Below, piece by piece: positions 33,761 through 42,888 of a stretch of 64,000 nucleotides of DNA. Within the stretch, counting starts at the first letter, position 1. Each line of letters opens with the position of its first letter. The stretch lies in the NCBI GenBank assembly GCA_000413015.1, contig KE332515.1:748097-812096 (forward strand). Direction: 5' to 3'. The notes under the pieces were generated by a model. The model saw nothing but the letters and a program-made list of their open reading frames with translations. It searched no databases and was not told where the DNA came from. The position numbers and the translations under genes are program-made. The DNA is from Treponema socranskii subsp. paredis ATCC 35535 (GTDB lineage Bacteria > Spirochaetota > Spirochaetia > Treponematales > Treponemataceae).

Positions 33761-34725
33761 TCGGGAGCCTTCATAATTAAGTCGCTTTGATTTATTTTCG
33801 CCTGTAGATAATTCTTATAGACTTTTTTCATTGTTTCCAAATCTATAACATTCAAATAAAAATCTTCTATCGTGGAAATTCTCTGATCGCCTTTATCTTC
33901 TCCCATAGCGATATAGACGAGATAGTATCGGTTTTCTTTTTCGACGGTGTAAAATCCCCATTTACATTCATCGAAATACGGTACTTTTTTATCGTTTCCG
34001 ATGATTTCTATTTTATAGCTTGAAGGCAGATAGCCGACGGAAGTTAAATATAATTTTCCTACGACAGTTTTATTACCGCATTGTATGCTGATTTTCCATG
34101 GGTGATCCTCTTTGTAGCCTAAAAACGAATAATCGAAATTTGCCAATTCTTCTATCCGTTTTTCGGAAATCCATCTTTTGTCTTCTTCAGATAAGGCGTA
34201 AGAATAAAAAACGCTAACCGAATCTTTTTCTTCCCATGCTTTATTATTCAGTTCTAATAATGCATAACCGATTAAACGCTTATTGTCATAGTTTGTTATT
34301 ATTTCGATAAAATGTGTTTTCCCATCCACTGTAACGGGAATAATCAGCCTGTAATCGCTTTCAAAGTATACGGCATATTTTTTACGATCGGAATCATACG
34401 TATAAATCGTTAAATACGGAAAACGTCCGCTGCCCGATATCTGCATCATTGCGAACGTTTTTCCTTTCAGATCGTCAAGAAATATTCGTTCGCAATAAAG
34501 ATTTTCGCGTTTTGTATCGGGCAACCGATCTTCATCGAAAGCTGATCGGCTTGCTTCGGTATTCTCAACCGTGTTTTTATTTAATTCATGTTCATAAAAA
34601 TCATATGTTTTCAGATCTTGGCGGATATTTTCAAGATTTTTTATCTCCTGCTTGAAATCGATTTGCGCATATATCGGTACAAAAACATACAAAGCGATAA
34701 GCGAAATAAAAAGTTTTCTTTTCAT
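33757..34725 (-). CDS. Unrecognised exported protein
   Basis: The 322-residue product starts with a signal peptide (MKRKLFISLIALYVFVPIYA, cleavage after Ala-20) and has no lipobox. The mature part is rich in charged and aromatic residues and lacks motifs I can name. The frame continues upstream, but the ATG at 34725 is where the signal peptide begins. It is coupled to the membrane-protein gene by a four-base overlap. Codon use is A+T-rich compared with the rest of the window. Treponemes often carry such lineage-specific exported proteins; function unknown. Confidence 0.6.
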   Translation of the reverse strand: MKRKLFISLIALYVFVPIYAQIDFKQEIKNLENIRQDLKTYDFYEHELNKNTVENTEASRSAFDEDRLPDTKRENLYCERIFLDDLKGKTFAMMQISGSGRFPYLTIYTYDSDRKKYAVYFESDYRLIIPVTVDGKTHFIEIITNYDNKRLIGYALLELNNKAWEEKDSVSVFYSYALSEEDKRWISEKRIEELANFDYSFLGYKEDHPWKISIQCGNKTVVGKLYLTSVGYLPSSYKIEIIGNDKKVPYFDECKWGFYTVEKENRYYLVYIAMGEDKGDQRISTIEDFYLNVIDLETMKKVYKNYLQAKINQSDLIMKAPE

Positions 34726-34805
34726 CGCTGTAGTATAACGCCGTTTGCGTTTGTTGTATATAAATCGATTATTAACTCTGCCGCTTATTGCCCCGTACAT
34801 TATAA

Positions 34806-34928
34806 TTTTTCGTAGACAATACGAACTTAGTGCGGTACAATTACGGCATCAAACTTGATATAAAAGCAGGCCGCCTTACCGATGCCGATGATGTGCTTGC
34901 AGAACTGAAGTCCAAGTATGGGCTATAA
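34806..34928 (+). pseudogene. Antitoxin-like gene remnant (3' end only)
   Basis: An open frame without a convincing start encodes a 34-40 residue tail ending ADDVLAELKSKYGL and then stops. Its last bases overlap the next small frame (ATG at 34918 inside TATGGGCTATAA), as in a toxin-antitoxin pair. The N-terminal part is missing. The antitoxin reading is an inference from this overlap and the neighbouring frame. Confidence 0.4.
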
Positions 34929-35046
34929 AGAGAGAATCGCCGATACGGCAAAGACAAACCTTGATGAAATCATATATTTTATGCAAAGTATGATTATGCA
35001 AAATCGGTGTAAAACACAGCAGTATTATTTTAGCAGTCGCAGTTAA
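34918..35046 (+). pseudogene. ParE/RelE-like toxin gene fragment
   Basis: A 42-codon frame starting MGYKERIADTAKTNLDEIIY resembles the N-terminus of ParE/RelE family toxins, where a YKVxISDxAxxDLxEI pattern is usual. After about residue 22 the sequence loses similarity and ends at TAA (35044), far short of the 90-100 residues expected. The gap from 34726 to 35105 otherwise contains no gene. Probably a decayed toxin-antitoxin module. Confidence 0.45.
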
Positions 35047-35105
35047 ACCGCTAAAGATTATAGAGCACGGTAAAAAGTATCTTGGCGGATTTTCAGGAAT
35101 AACAA

Positions 35106-35975
35106 ATGCACTTTGTTCAAGTAAAAGGAATTTTATCGGCTAAAAACGGCATGAACTTATACCGCGGCTGTACGCACGGGTGTATTTATTGCGACTCGCG
35201 AAGCGAATGCTATCGGTTTGCGCACGATTTTGAAGACATAGAAATAAAGGAAAACGCGATAGATTTGCTCGAAGACGCTTTGAGCCGGAAACGCAATAAG
35301 TGCATGATCGGTACGGGTTCTATGACCGACCCGTATATGCCGCTTGAAGAAAAAATCGGGATGACGCGGAAAGCGATGGAAACCGTATACCGCCGCGGTT
35401 TCGGTTTTACCCTCATAACAAAATCTCCGCGGGTACTGCGCGACCTCGATCTTTTGAAGGCCGTACACGAAAGGGCAAAATGCGTCGTGCAGATGACGCT
35501 GACAACATACGATGACGCTTTGTGCAAAATACTCGAGCCGAATGTCGCCGTTACAAGCGAACGGTTTGCGGCGCTTAAAACCCTGCACGATGCGGGCATT
35601 CCCGCTGTTGTGTGGCTTACGCCGATTCTTCCGTTTATCAATGATACGGCGGAAAACATCGAAGGTATTTTGCGCTATTGCATCGAAGCAAAAGTGATCG
35701 GCGTGATCTGCTTCGGCATGGGCGTAACCCTGAGAGACGGGAACCGCGAATATTTTTACAAAAACCTCGACAAATTTTTCCCCGGCTTAAAAGGAAAATA
35801 CATCCGGCGCTACGGCAACAGCTATTCCCTTATGAGTGCGCACAATACGCGCCTTATGAATTTGTTCCGTATGCGGTGTAAAGAAAACGGTATCGAAACG
35901 AATACCGATAAAATATTTTCGTATTTGTCGGCTTTTGAAGATAAACAAACAAGCGCGCAGTTGACGCTGTTTTAA
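35106..35975 (+). CDS. Radical SAM protein, SPL-like family
   Basis: 289-residue radical SAM enzyme with the iron-sulfur motif C22-x3-C26-x2-C29 (GCTHGCIYCDSR), close to the start. The overall pattern (TGSMTDPYMPLE, LITKSPRVLRDLDLL, MTLTTYDD) matches the spore-photoproduct-lyase-like family found in many non-sporing bacteria, whose reactions are largely unknown. No auxiliary cluster motif is obvious. The ATG at 35106 follows the toxin remnant by 59 bases. It is convergent with tyrS; the 37-base gap has a GCGGCG/CGCCGC stem that may serve as terminator. Confidence 0.85.
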   Translation: MHFVQVKGILSAKNGMNLYRGCTHGCIYCDSRSECYRFAHDFEDIEIKENAIDLLEDALSRKRNKCMIGTGSMTDPYMPLEEKIGMTRKAMETVYRRGFGFTLITKSPRVLRDLDLLKAVHERAKCVVQMTLTTYDDALCKILEPNVAVTSERFAALKTLHDAGIPAVVWLTPILPFINDTAENIEGILRYCIEAKVIGVICFGMGVTLRDGNREYFYKNLDKFFPGLKGKYIRRYGNSYSLMSAHNTRLMNLFRMRCKENGIETNTDKIFSYLSAFEDKQTSAQLTLF

Positions 35976-36012
35976 CATCGCGCGGCGTTCCCGTGATCCG
36001 CTCCCCGCCGCT

Positions 36013-37257
36013 TTATTTTACGATGACGCGGATGATCCGCTTTTTGCCCGCTTTCAAAATAAACTCGCCGTCCGCATCCGCTTCTTTCATCGTGATGAGC
36101 GCGTGAACGTCTTTTACGACTCGGCCGTTTACCTGCGCGCCCCCCTGCTCGATAAGGCGGCGGTTATCGCTCTTTGAAGTGCCCGGCTGTGCGATTGCAA
36201 AGAGATCGACTACACCGATCCCCTCTTCGATCGCCTCCTTTGCGATTTCCGCCGTCGGCATGTGCGCTTTATCGCCTTCTCCGCCGAATGCGGCCTTTGC
36301 GCCCGAAAGCGCTCTATCGGCTTCGGCTTTGCCGTGAATTACGGCGGTCGCTTCGTATGCGAGCCGCTCCTTCGCTTCGTTGATATTGCCGCCGCATATT
36401 TTATCGATTTCTTCGATACTCAAAAACGTAAAAAGCAAAAGGAATTTCCGCACGTCCGCATCGGCGACATTCCGCCAATATTGGAAAAAATCGTACACGC
36501 TCGTAAGCGAAGCGTCAAGAAATACCGCGCCGTGTTCGCTCTTGCCCATCTTTTGTCCGTCCGCGCGCATGATAAGAGGAAAGGTCAAACCGAAGCATTC
36601 GTGTTCGATATTTTTTTCCGTCGTGCCGCCGAGCTTTCTCCTGATCAAATCGACGCCCGCAGTGATATTGCCCCACTGATCGTCGCCTCCGATCTGCAAA
36701 ATACAGCCGTGCCGTTTGTGCAGCATGAGAAAGTCATAACTCTGCAAAAGCTGATAATTGAATTCGATAAACGAAAGCCCCCGTTCGAGCCGCATTTTGT
36801 ACGCTTCGAACGACAGCATTTTATTGACGGAAAAACAGGAACCGATGTCGCGCAGAAAATCGATATAGTTCAAATCCGCAAGCCAATTTTTATTATTGTC
36901 CGAAAACGCCGTCTTACCGTCGAAACCTATAAAGGCGTCGAGCTGCTTTTCTATGCGCGCGACGTTTTTGTCCAGCTCTTCATACGAAAGCATTTTACGC
37001 ATTTCCGTTTTACCGCTCGGATCCCCTATGCGCGCAGTCCCGCCGCCGATGAGCGCGATGCCGACATTTCCCGCAGAACGCAGATGCCGCAGCGCAAAAA
37101 ACGGAACCATATGTCCGATGTGGAGACTCGGCCCCGTCGGATCGCAGCCGACGTAAAAAGTAATTGGACCCGAGTCCATGCGGGAAGAAAGAGAATCGAT
37201 ATCGGTACATTGAGAATAAAATCCCCGCGCTTTCAATTCGGCAAGCGTGCTGTTCAT
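36013..37257 (-). CDS. tyrS: Tyrosyl-tRNA synthetase
   Basis: Class I synthetase that charges tRNA-Tyr. The 414-residue protein has the HIGH motif in GPSLHIGHMVPF (about 45-53), YQLLQSYDF, GGDDQWGNI for tyrosine binding, and KMGKSEHGA as the KMSKS variant. It ends with an S4-like RNA-binding domain (RRLIEQGGAQVNGRVV). Length is normal. Its upstream gap (37258-37580) holds a copy of the second dispersed repeat. Confidence 0.97.
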   Translation of the reverse strand: MNSTLAELKARGFYSQCTDIDSLSSRMDSGPITFYVGCDPTGPSLHIGHMVPFFALRHLRSAGNVGIALIGGGTARIGDPSGKTEMRKMLSYEELDKNVARIEKQLDAFIGFDGKTAFSDNNKNWLADLNYIDFLRDIGSCFSVNKMLSFEAYKMRLERGLSFIEFNYQLLQSYDFLMLHKRHGCILQIGGDDQWGNITAGVDLIRRKLGGTTEKNIEHECFGLTFPLIMRADGQKMGKSEHGAVFLDASLTSVYDFFQYWRNVADADVRKFLLLFTFLSIEEIDKICGGNINEAKERLAYEATAVIHGKAEADRALSGAKAAFGGEGDKAHMPTAEIAKEAIEEGIGVVDLFAIAQPGTSKSDNRRLIEQGGAQVNGRVVKDVHALITMKEADADGEFILKAGKKRIIRVIVK

Positions 37258-37320
37258 ACGGCATCCTTAATTATTAAAATCACATTTTCAAAAATACGTT
37301 TTTAATTTTATATGATTGAG

Positions 37321-37489
37321 AGAATTAAGACAAGAGCGAAAAAATCCGAGCAGTGCGCAGGATTTTTTCGCGTCTCCTATAAAAGAAAAACGCTCGGCCG
37401 TTTTTCACCTCCAGACTTCATCAACCAAATTCGAGCAGTGCGCAACTTGCAACGAGCGCGAAGCGCGAAGTTCCCCGCGCAGGATTTGC
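37321..37489 (+). repeat. Second dispersed repeat, copy 2, with one 37-bp unit
   Basis: Same block as 31907-32172: AAATCCGAGCAGTGCGCAGG, CGTCTCCTATAAAAG, a shortened CGGCCGTTTTT stem, CTTCATC, and one 37-bp unit ending GTTCCCCGCGC. It lies in the divergent gap between tyrS and the HEAT-repeat gene; copy 1 also lies between divergent genes. The rest of the gap shows no gene. Confidence 0.85.
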
Positions 37490-37580
37490 TCACGTATCTT
37501 ACAGCGCAGTCATTTCTTGACGCAAACCGCACTTTAGCGTTATATACTGTACAAAGAATATGTACGGAGAATAATAAGCA

Positions 37581-38231
37581 GTGCCGAATCAAACAGCCGA
37601 TAGAACGATCCTTAAAGAATTAAGAGCGATAACAAAAGATAAGGCAAATTGGCAAACGGCAATCGATGATGTCGCACCAAAACTCGGTAAACACTATTCA
37701 GAAGATGTAAAAGCAAAAGCCTTGTGGCTCCTCGGTGAAATGGGATTATATTATCCTTCTCTCATACAACCGCATATTAAACAAATAGCCGACTATCTGA
37801 AGGACGACAATCCGAAATTGAGAGCGCGATCGGTAAACGCATTGGGACGAATAGGCAGAGCGGACAAAACTTTAATACTCCCCTATTTTGATACATTGAT
37901 GGATATGCGCTGCGACACAGAGGAGGCGGTACGGCTTGCATTTGTGTGGGCTTGTGAAAATATTGCAACGAATGCGCCGGAGTTTTTTTGCGACAAATTG
38001 GATTTATTTTATGCGTTGATATCGGATAAGGGAGAGCGAGTACGAATCGAAGCACCTGAAATGTTTCGAGTGATGGGAAAACGGCTGCCGCATTCCGTAG
38101 AGCCGTATTTGGAAAAATTGCAACGGTTTGCCGAACATGATCCGCATCCCGTTGTCCGTATTCACACGAGCGGTGCAATCCGCATAACGAAAAAAGCATT
38201 GGAGGAAAGCAAGCATGCCGCAGATGAGTAA
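37581..38231 (+). CDS. HEAT-repeat protein
   Basis: 216-residue all-helical protein made of about five HEAT-like repeats; the block PKLRARSVNALGRIGR and the block EEAVRLAFVWACENIA are typical. The start is GTG at 37581 (PNQTADRT...). HEAT solenoids serve as protein- or DNA-binding scaffolds (some are DNA glycosylases of the AlkD type, whose key residues I do not see). The stop overlaps the next gene by 17 bases, so the two proteins are probably made together. Lower G+C and the repeat upstream suggest an acquired pair. Function unknown. Confidence 0.65.
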   Translation: MPNQTADRTILKELRAITKDKANWQTAIDDVAPKLGKHYSEDVKAKALWLLGEMGLYYPSLIQPHIKQIADYLKDDNPKLRARSVNALGRIGRADKTLILPYFDTLMDMRCDTEEAVRLAFVWACENIATNAPEFFCDKLDLFYALISDKGERVRIEAPEMFRVMGKRLPHSVEPYLEKLQRFAEHDPHPVVRIHTSGAIRITKKALEESKHAADE

Positions 38232-38679
38232 GGGCGGAAAATATATTTTCGGCTGGTCGGTCATACGAGAGAACGGAAAAATAATTTTTCCGGCATCGGC
38301 AGTAGAAGAATATAAATTACAAAAAGAACGGTACATTTACATCGTTTCCGGCAGCAAACAGACGGGCGGATTTTGCGTAATGAGCGAACCGCTGCTTTCC
38401 CGCTCAAAACTGAATCACATCCTGAAAGAAAATCCGAAGCTTTCGGACAGGAGCTTAAAAGAGGGAGAATTGATTTCATACAAGGGAAGAAAATACGGTT
38501 GGCTTTCCCTGAAAGATAACGGAGTTCGACTTACGCCGTCTTTGATGCGGACGCTTGATATAAAAGCCGGAGACAAATTATTGGCGATCCGAAGCAGCGA
38601 CATTGCATTTACTTTAGGCGCCAAAGGCACATTGATACAAAAAGCACTTGAATACGCGGGAGAAATAGCAGTTTTTTAA
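38215..38679 (+). CDS. Protein with two AbrB-like halves, possible DNA-binding partner of the HEAT protein
   Basis: 154-residue protein with an internal duplication. GWSVIRENGKIIFPASAVEEY in the first half and GWLSLKDNGVRLTPSLMRTL in the second, each followed by a K/D-rich turn and a strand (ERYIYIVSG; GDKLLAIRSS), recall the swapped-hairpin AbrB/MazE fold. Such folds bind DNA as dimers, and one chain with two halves could form the same unit alone. The ATG lies within the end of the HEAT gene. I do not know a characterised homologue. Confidence 0.55.
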   Translation: MPQMSKGGKYIFGWSVIRENGKIIFPASAVEEYKLQKERYIYIVSGSKQTGGFCVMSEPLLSRSKLNHILKENPKLSDRSLKEGELISYKGRKYGWLSLKDNGVRLTPSLMRTLDIKAGDKLLAIRSSDIAFTLGAKGTLIQKALEYAGEIAVF

Positions 38680-38692
38680 AACGATACATCGA

Positions 38693-39832
38693 TCACAGGG
38701 GATAAAATTCAAATCCCGCAGTTCTGAGCTTATCGCCGATGCTGCCGTCAGTCTCGTCGACCGCTACGATATAATACGTCGTGCCGCTCGCTCTCGTTTC
38801 CGTCGTCACGGCGGCGGTAAAGCCTTTATCTCTCAGAGCGGCGACAAGCCTGTCGGCATTCGCTTTTTCGCGGAACAAGCCGAGCTGCAATCTCCGAAGC
38901 GAACTTTCACGTCCCTGTGCGGCCGGCGTGCTTTGCCCTTGTCCGACTCCCGTTCGCGTCTCCTGTTCGCCGGCAGAACCTCCCCGCGCGGAAGCGTTTT
39001 GAGAGGTCTGCACTTTATCGGCATTTTTTTTCGATTCCGTTTTTTGCACCGCAGCCGCTCCCGCGTCTTTTTCGGTACTTACAATTTTTTCCGCTCCGCC
39101 GGAATCGATTTCGGGGAGAGCCGCTTCTTTCCTCGGCAAAAAATACCAAAACGGTGCCGGAAGAAGCTGTACGCCGCCTTTTACGATTCCCGTTTCAAGC
39201 GATGCGGGAAATTCTTTTTTTAACGCCGCGGCATAGGATGACTCCCCCGTAAGATACCACAGCGTCAAAAGGATCGCAGGTTTTACGCTTGCCATCGATT
39301 TGAGCGATATATACGCTTTCAGCATGACGACGCTTTCATCCAAATCGGCGCTCACATTTGCGCGGCAAAGGTCTGCCCAAAGCGCATAGAGTTTGATCCG
39401 CGCCTGAATCGCTTCGTCGTTCGAATTACGCACCGCCGAATTGAGATAGCGCTCCGCCGTCGTATAATCGCCTGAGCTGAGCGCACAGCGCACCGCATCG
39501 AGGACGAGCTGCTCCGACGATTTTTTCGGCATACGGTCGGCATCGCCTGCGCTGATAGAAGCGGCTTCGGCATAAGAAGCGCGAGCATCGTCGAAACGCG
39601 CAAGCTGTTCCTGAAGAGAGCCGAAAAACGCGTAAAGCGCACGCTTTTCTTTCGGATCGGAAACTTTCGGTAAGTTTTCCGCGATATACGCGATCGACGC
39701 GTCGACGTTCGGCTTTGCAGCAGCGGCGTCGGCAACGGCTCGGGCGGTAAGCGGACGCGCTTCATCCGCCGCAAGAGGTGAAAGAAAAATTATTAATAAT
39801 AAAAAAACGAACAAGCGATGTTCACGCGTCAT
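38693..39832 (-). CDS. Exported SPOR-domain protein
   Basis: 379-residue exported protein with a signal peptide (about residues 1-22). A helical TPR-like region (residues 30-200) precedes a low-complexity linker rich in Ala, Glu, Lys and Ser. The C-terminal SPOR domain (about 308-379, LRRLQLGLFREKANADRLV to GFEFYPL) binds denuded glycan strands at division septa. It is coupled to the upstream small membrane gene by a four-base overlap. A role in cell division or peptidoglycan turnover is likely from the SPOR domain. It is convergent with the AbrB-like gene. Confidence 0.8.
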   Translation of the reverse strand: MTREHRLFVFLLLIIFLSPLAADEARPLTARAVADAAAAKPNVDASIAYIAENLPKVSDPKEKRALYAFFGSLQEQLARFDDARASYAEAASISAGDADRMPKKSSEQLVLDAVRCALSSGDYTTAERYLNSAVRNSNDEAIQARIKLYALWADLCRANVSADLDESVVMLKAYISLKSMASVKPAILLTLWYLTGESSYAAALKKEFPASLETGIVKGGVQLLPAPFWYFLPRKEAALPEIDSGGAEKIVSTEKDAGAAAVQKTESKKNADKVQTSQNASARGGSAGEQETRTGVGQGQSTPAAQGRESSLRRLQLGLFREKANADRLVAALRDKGFTAAVTTETRASGTTYYIVAVDETDGSIGDKLRTAGFEFYPL

Positions 39833-40143
39833 TTTTTTTCTTGCGGTTTTCGAACATCCGCCGGCATCTTACCGTCCGCACTTTCAGCGTTTTTCAGCGC
39901 ATCCTTTGCCGCTTTCGCTTTTATCTTATCGATCTTTTTCGCGGCGATGCTTTTACCCTTGCCGAACGAAAACGGCAGCGCGACAACGATACCGGCGATA
40001 AACGATACGATAATCGTGATAAACACCGGCACACGGTGAAACGTGTGGAAAATCAAATTAACGTCGCAGACATTGCCGAGATTAAAGCCGGTAAAAATCG
40101 CAATCAATACCGCAATTATTATAAAGATTATAAGTCCGATCAT
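39829..40143 (-). CDS. Small LapA-like membrane protein
   Basis: 104 residues with two membrane segments (about 2-22 and 41-62) and a basic, Lys/Ala-rich cytoplasmic tail. This layout resembles the LapA/YciS (DUF1049) type, though the match is weak. It overlaps the SPOR protein gene by four bases (ATGA) and is divergent from uvrB. Confidence 0.55.
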   Translation of the reverse strand: MIGLIIFIIIAVLIAIFTGFNLGNVCDVNLIFHTFHRVPVFITIIVSFIAGIVVALPFSFGKGKSIAAKKIDKIKAKAAKDALKNAESADGKMPADVRKPQEKK

Positions 40144-40263
40144 GAACCCCTCACATGGATAATAAAATTTAAAACCGAAAATAATTGTACTTTAAAAAGA
40201 CGGCTTATGCAATTGCGGACGCTCGTTTTTGCTTTTTTTTGTACGGTGCGGTATATTTACTAT

Positions 40264-42261
40264 ATGCGCAAATTTCACGTAGTGTCTCCGTACGAACCGG
40301 CAGGCGACCAAAAACAGGCGATCGACGCGCTCACCGAAGGTTTTTTACGAGGCGACAAATATCAAACGCTCAAAGGCGTTACCGGAAGCGGCAAAACTTT
40401 TACGATGGCGAAAATCATAGAACGAGTGCAGCGTCCGACGCTTATCATCAGCCACAACAAAACTCTTTCGGCGCAGCTTTACCGGGAGTTTAAAAGTTTT
40501 TTTCCCGACAATGCCGTCGAATACTTCGTTTCGTATTACGATTATTATCAGCCGGAAGCATATGTGCCCGCACGGGATTTATATATAGAAAAAGATGCAT
40601 CGATAAACGATGAAATCGACCGGATGAGGCTCGCTGCGACGTACAGCCTTATGGAGCGGCGCGATGTCGTCGTCGTCGCAACGGTGTCGTGCATCTACGG
40701 CCTGGGTATGCCGGACTTATACAAAGAGATGCGCGTACACATCGAAAAGGGAGAATCGCGCACTGCGCATACGATCGCGGAAGAACTTATCGCGCTGCAG
40801 TACAAGCGCAACGATGCCGTATTGGAACGGGGCAATTTCAGAATCCGCGGCGACGTTATGGAAATCTTTCCGGCATACATGGAAACGGACGAAGCGTATA
40901 AAATCGAATTCGATTGGGATGAAGTCGCAAAGATAAAACGCTTCAACGTGATGACGGGAAAGACGATCGAAGATTTGGACGAAACGGTCATCTATCCCGC
41001 ACGTCACTTTGTCGTACCGCAGGAACTGCTCGTCGCCGCAACCGAGCGCATACAAAAAGAACTGGACATTCGACTCGCCGAACTTGAAGCGCAAAAAAAG
41101 CCGCTCGAATACGAGCGCCTCAAAACGCGCACCACGTATGACATCGAAATGATGAAAGAGATGGGCTACTGTCCCGGCATCGAAAACTATTCCGCACCGA
41201 TCACGGGGCGGAAAACGGGAGAGCCTCCTGCAACGCTCCTCCACTATTTTCCCGACGACTTTTTGTGCATGCTCGACGAAGCGCACGTCACCGTCCCGCA
41301 GCTCGGCGCCATGTACGAAGGAGATCGGAGCCGAAAACAAAACCTCGTCGATTTCGGTTTCCGCCTGCCGAGCGCGCTCGACAATCGCCCGCTCAAGTTT
41401 GCCGAATTTTCGGCAAAGCTCAATCAAGTCATCTACGTGAGCGCGACGCCGCGGAAAGAAGAGGTAAAACAGAGTACGCAAGTCGTCGAACAGCTTATCA
41501 GACCCACGGGCCTTCTCGATCCGATCGTCGACGTGCGGCCGAGCGAAGGCCAGATGGAAGATATCTACAACGAAATCAAAAAGCGCATCGCAAAAAACGA
41601 ACGCAGTCTCGTTCTGACGCTGACAAAAAAAATGGCCGAAGATTTGACCGATTACCTGCTCGGCCTTTCGCTCAAAGTAAAATACATTCACTCCGAAGTC
41701 GAAACCTTCGAGCGCGTCGAATTATTAAAAGGACTGCGTGCGGGAGAGTTCGACGTACTCATCGGCATCAATCTTTTGCGCGAAGGAATCGATTTGCCGG
41801 AAGTGTCGTTCATCGCGATCCTCGATGCGGATAAAATCGGCTTTTTGAGATCTGCGACGAGCTTGATCCAAATCATCGGGCGGGCGGCGCGGAATGCGGA
41901 GGGAACGGTCGTCATGTATGCGGACAGGATGAGCGACGCGATGCAGGAAGCGCTGAACGAAACGAAGCACAGGCGGGAAATACAGGAAGCGTACAACAAA
42001 GAGCACGGCATTACGCCGAAAACGATCGCAAAAGCGGTGGAAGATATTTTAGTACATGAAGAAAAAGAAGCGGAAGAAACGGCCGCAGTCGAACTGGCCG
42101 TCCTCAAAAAAAGCACGAACCTCTTTGTGCCCTCTCAGCGCAAAAAGCTTATCGCCGCTTTAAAAAAAGAAATGGCGGAAGCCGCCGACCGTCTCGAATA
42201 CGAAAAAGCCGCCGTCATCCGCGATCAGATACGCGACATCGAAAATCAATACGGCTCGTAG
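40264..42261 (+). CDS. uvrB: Excinuclease ABC subunit UvrB
   Basis: Damage-verifying helicase-like subunit of nucleotide excision repair. The 665-residue protein has Walker A GVTGSGKT (about 39), the beta-hairpin region SYYDYYQPEAYVP, DEAHVTVPQ as motif II, and motif VI region QIIGRAARNAEG. It ends with the UvrC-binding UVR helix pair (LKKEMAEAADRLEYEKAAVIRDQIRD, shown here only in part by position). The frame is open upstream, but the family starts at the ATG at 40264 (MRKFHVVSPYEPAGDQ). No strong ribosome binding site is visible. I see no clear LexA box upstream. Confidence 0.97.
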   Translation: MRKFHVVSPYEPAGDQKQAIDALTEGFLRGDKYQTLKGVTGSGKTFTMAKIIERVQRPTLIISHNKTLSAQLYREFKSFFPDNAVEYFVSYYDYYQPEAYVPARDLYIEKDASINDEIDRMRLAATYSLMERRDVVVVATVSCIYGLGMPDLYKEMRVHIEKGESRTAHTIAEELIALQYKRNDAVLERGNFRIRGDVMEIFPAYMETDEAYKIEFDWDEVAKIKRFNVMTGKTIEDLDETVIYPARHFVVPQELLVAATERIQKELDIRLAELEAQKKPLEYERLKTRTTYDIEMMKEMGYCPGIENYSAPITGRKTGEPPATLLHYFPDDFLCMLDEAHVTVPQLGAMYEGDRSRKQNLVDFGFRLPSALDNRPLKFAEFSAKLNQVIYVSATPRKEEVKQSTQVVEQLIRPTGLLDPIVDVRPSEGQMEDIYNEIKKRIAKNERSLVLTLTKKMAEDLTDYLLGLSLKVKYIHSEVETFERVELLKGLRAGEFDVLIGINLLREGIDLPEVSFIAILDADKIGFLRSATSLIQIIGRAARNAEGTVVMYADRMSDAMQEALNETKHRREIQEAYNKEHGITPKTIAKAVEDILVHEEKEAEETAAVELAVLKKSTNLFVPSQRKKLIAALKKEMAEAADRLEYEKAAVIRDQIRDIENQYGS

Positions 42262-42317
42262 CCTCCGGATCGCGAAAAAGCAAGCGTTTTTTAAAGCCTG
42301 CCCTTTTTGCGAAATTT

Positions 42318-42370
42318 ACGCTTACGGAACACGGATCGTAAAATGCGCCGATTCTTTGCCCCGTAAGCGT
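42318..42370. terminator. Probable terminator between uvrB and the hemerythrin gene
   Basis: 10-bp inverted repeat ACGCTTACGG (42318-42327) and CCGTAAGCGT (42361-42370), followed by GCCGGTTTTTTCC. Placed between two convergent genes. Confidence 0.5.
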
Positions 42371-42390
42371 GCCGGTTTTTTCCGACGCTT

Positions 42391-42816
42391 TTACTCCTCT
42401 TCCAATTTTTGCGAAACGAATTTTCCCCAGATGCGGTCCGCGCGAGCGATGTGCATTAAAACCCAGTTTACGATAAACGAATAAAGTTTGAGCGCATCTT
42501 CCTGCGTGCCGCCGTCGAGTCTTCGAATCTGTATTTCGACTTCGCGCACAAATGCGTCGTGTGCAACCTTATGCGTACTCGTCGCGGGATAACCGTATTT
42601 CGCCATAAATTTTTCTTCTTCGGTAAAGTGGTAAACGGTGTAATCGGTCAGCGATTTAAGCACTTTCGACATCTTCAGTTTGTAATCGTCGGGAGATCCC
42701 GCCACTGCATCGTAGAGTTCGTTTGCAATAGCGATCAGACGTTTATGCTGTCCGTCAATCTCCGGTATATTCAAAAGATAAGAATCGTCCCATTCTACCT
42801 TTGCAACCTTTTCCAT
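42391..42816 (-). CDS. Bacteriohemerythrin
   Basis: Oxygen-binding four-helix protein with a di-iron site, useful to a microaerophilic or anaerobic bacterium for sensing, transfer or scavenging of oxygen. The 141-residue protein has the expected ligands: His in DGQHKRL, His and Glu in HFTEEEKFM, two His in HKVAHDAF, and His plus Asp in HIARADR. I chose the ATG at 42816 because GGGGG precedes it; the ATG four codons upstream lacks a ribosome binding site. No attached sensor domain is present. Confidence 0.93.
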   Translation of the reverse strand: MEKVAKVEWDDSYLLNIPEIDGQHKRLIAIANELYDAVAGSPDDYKLKMSKVLKSLTDYTVYHFTEEEKFMAKYGYPATSTHKVAHDAFVREVEIQIRRLDGGTQEDALKLYSFIVNWVLMHIARADRIWGKFVSQKLEEE

Positions 42817-42888
42817 ACATACCCCCATAAAGATTTTTACAAAAAACCTGCGCTAAAAAACATTTTCCGCACAGAAAAAATTATTAAT

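Noticed and set aside
39778..40263. N-terminal extension of uvrB by 162 codons
   Set aside because: The extension runs antisense to the SPOR and small membrane protein genes, and UvrB homology begins precisely at the ATG at 40264.
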